Assembly: GCA_041751955.1 (NCBI GenBank)
Contig: JBGSIB010000016.1
Coordinates: 33,982-97,981 of the forward strand
DNA from: UBA2040 sp041751955
GTDB taxonomy: Bacteria > Bacteroidota > Bacteroidia > Flavobacteriales_D > Crocinitomicaceae
DNA: 64,000 nucleotides
Direction: 5' to 3'
The notes under the pieces: model-generated
What the model saw: the letters and a program-made list of their open reading frames with translations, nothing else
The model's database searches: none
Told to the model about the DNA's origin: nothing
Position numbers and translations under genes: made by a program
Shown here: positions 62,892-64,000 of the stretch, one piece after another
Numbering within the stretch: position 1 is the first letter of the stretch
How the letters are laid out: each line of letters starts with the position of its first letter

Positions 62892-64000
62892 ATTTCGATT
62901 CCCGAAAAATTGTAATAATTACCTTCATTCTTATCATAGGAGGTATTTATAGTTTTCGATTATTTTACATGCAAGTAGTGGACGACACATGGACTTTGCG
63001 TGCCCAAGAAATTGCTGAGAAAAGGGTTGAAATTACCCCGCCAAGAGGAGTCGTATTAGATCGAAATGGGAAAAAAATAGTTTCCAACGAAACGTATTAC
63101 AATTTGATGATGCGTGAATCTGAAATAACGAATTTGGACACTGCTGCTTTTGCGAAACTAATCGGTTGGACGCCACAAATGGTCAAAAATCGATTTTATG
63201 ATATAAAAAAAGGAGAAGGAACTTTCTATAATAAACACACCAAAAAACGAACTTCTAATTATCAATCCATTCGGAAGTATCCGTTTTTAAAAGAGTTAAC
63301 GGCAGAGGAAATGGCCAAGATTGCACCCTATATCAATCGATATGATGGTTTTAAGGAGGAACTCACGAGTATGCGGAAATATCCCTATAAAAGTGGTGCG
63401 AATATATTGGGATACATTGCCGAAGTGAACCGAGAGGATATTGACAAGGATCATTACTATCGTCCTGGCGATAATATGGGTCGAGCTGGACTAGAAAGAT
63501 TTTACGAAAAAGAACTGCGCGGGCAAAAGGGGATAAAGTACATCGTTACCTCAGCCATGAATAATGCGCTTGAATCTTTCGCTGGCGGAAAATACGATAC
63601 GACAGCTATGCAGAGTCCAACGACAACGCTCGGATTAGACATAGAATTGCAAGCTTACGGAGAATTGTTGATGCAAAATAAAAGAGGATGTATCGTTGCC
63701 ATTGAACCTTCATCAGGTGAAATCCTTACCATGGTTTCCGCACCTTCTTATGACCCAAATTTGTTGGTCGGCAATAGAAACATTCAAGAAAATTATCCGA
63801 AATTGGTCTTGGATGAGAATAAACCTCTTTATCCTCGTCCCGTAGCTTCTGAGTATCCGCCAGGATCTATTTTTAAATTGATTCAAGCATTGATTGCCAT
63901 GCAAGAAGGTGTTATTACGGTTGAAACCGGATTCCCTTGTAATAAGAGTTTGGTCGGCTGTCACAATCACCCTTACCCAAGCGATGTTCGAAAAGCGGTT
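62888..64000 (+). CDS. Penicillin-binding protein 2, N-terminal part (truncated by window end)
   Basis: This is the class B transpeptidase of the elongasome (mrdA type). Visible are 371 codons, open at the right edge: membrane anchor (IVIITFILIIGGIYSFRLFYM), pedestal domain (VEITPPRGVVLDRNGKKIVSNETYY ... NMGRAGLERFYEKELRGQKG), and the start of the transpeptidase domain with the active-site SxxK in PPGSIFKLIQ (S327/K330). The SxN and KTG motifs lie beyond the window. It starts inside the mreD stop codon (ATGA). In Bacteroidota rodA usually comes next. Confidence 0.95.
   Translation, partial: MNFDSRKIVIITFILIIGGIYSFRLFYMQVVDDTWTLRAQEIAEKRVEITPPRGVVLDRNGKKIVSNETYYNLMMRESEITNLDTAAFAKLIGWTPQMVKNRFYDIKKGEGTFYNKHTKKRTSNYQSIRKYPFLKELTAEEMAKIAPYINRYDGFKEELTSMRKYPYKSGANILGYIAEVNREDIDKDHYYRPGDNMGRAGLERFYEKELRGQKGIKYIVTSAMNNALESFAGGKYDTTAMQSPTTTLGLDIELQAYGELLMQNKRGCIVAIEPSSGEILTMVSAPSYDPNLLVGNRNIQENYPKLVLDENKPLYPRPVASEYPPGSIFKLIQALIAMQEGVITVETGFPCNKSLVGCHNHPYPSDVRKAV

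Overview
The window looks like chromosome from a member of the Bacteroidota, most likely order Flavobacteriales and perhaps a Crocinitomicaceae/Fluviicola-like organism. That placement is inferred from gene content, not from a database search. It rests on type IX secretion system (T9SS) parts and cargo (GldH, PorW/SprE-like lipoprotein, PorP/SprF-like protein, type A and type B C-terminal sorting domains), on the Bacteroidota -7 promoter box TAnnTTTG ahead of many genes, on AT-rich DNA, on scarce Shine-Dalgarno sequences, and on the order purH-mreB-mreC-mreD-PBP2. I see no tRNA, rRNA, CRISPR array, intact insertion sequence or prophage.

Layout. 1-3.1 kb: heme genes hemA (5' truncated by the window edge), hemC and hemD, then a lipoprotein. 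3.2-6.1 kb: a RicT/PSP1-type protein overlapping gldH, then a small lipoprotein coupled to a DUF2490 protein. 6.2-9.8 kb: a secreted CotH-family protein with a type B sorting domain, translationally coupled to a PorP/SprF-like partner. 9.8-14 kb: small CxxC membrane protein, TPR lipoprotein with a membrane protein, aspartate kinase and gpsA. 14-25.4 kb: three giant secreted T9SS type A proteins on the minus strand (metalloprotease, FN3 protein, and a third that reads as a fusion of the first two). 25.5-31.8 kb: recA, bcp, an atpI/atpZ-like pair without the ATP synthase operon, bactofilin, porW-like gene, yebC. 32-43.1 kb: GT9 glycosyltransferase, dxs, rsmA, then a tightly coupled plus-strand run purQ-purD-CNNM-exported protein-HAD phosphatase-truA.

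43.3-52.6 kb is the accessory part: a giant secreted gene interrupted by one in-frame TAG, a PKD-domain secreted protein, REP-like repeats with an orphan sorting-domain tail, a 50-residue ORF, and a sortilin-like repeat protein. 52.6-64 kb returns to housekeeping: tryptophan dioxygenase, a heme/copper monooxygenase-like secreted protein, S41 protease, deoxycytidylate deaminase, TRIC-like channel, an orphan response regulator, purH, and the rod-shape cluster mreB-mreC-mreD-PBP2, the last cut by the window end.

How they fit together: cargo with C-terminal sorting domains would be exported across the outer membrane by the T9SS, of which this window supplies accessory parts but not the core. The most notable signals are (1) the mosaic metalloprotease/FN3 gene beside both apparent parents, (2) at least four genes whose -7 box ends exactly four bases before the start codon, suggesting leaderless mRNAs, and (3) REP-like elements, one read in frame inside a PKD domain and one abutting an orphan sorting-domain tail. 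I did not find a clearly new multi-gene system; the mosaic cluster and repeat-associated tail are the best candidates for follow-up.
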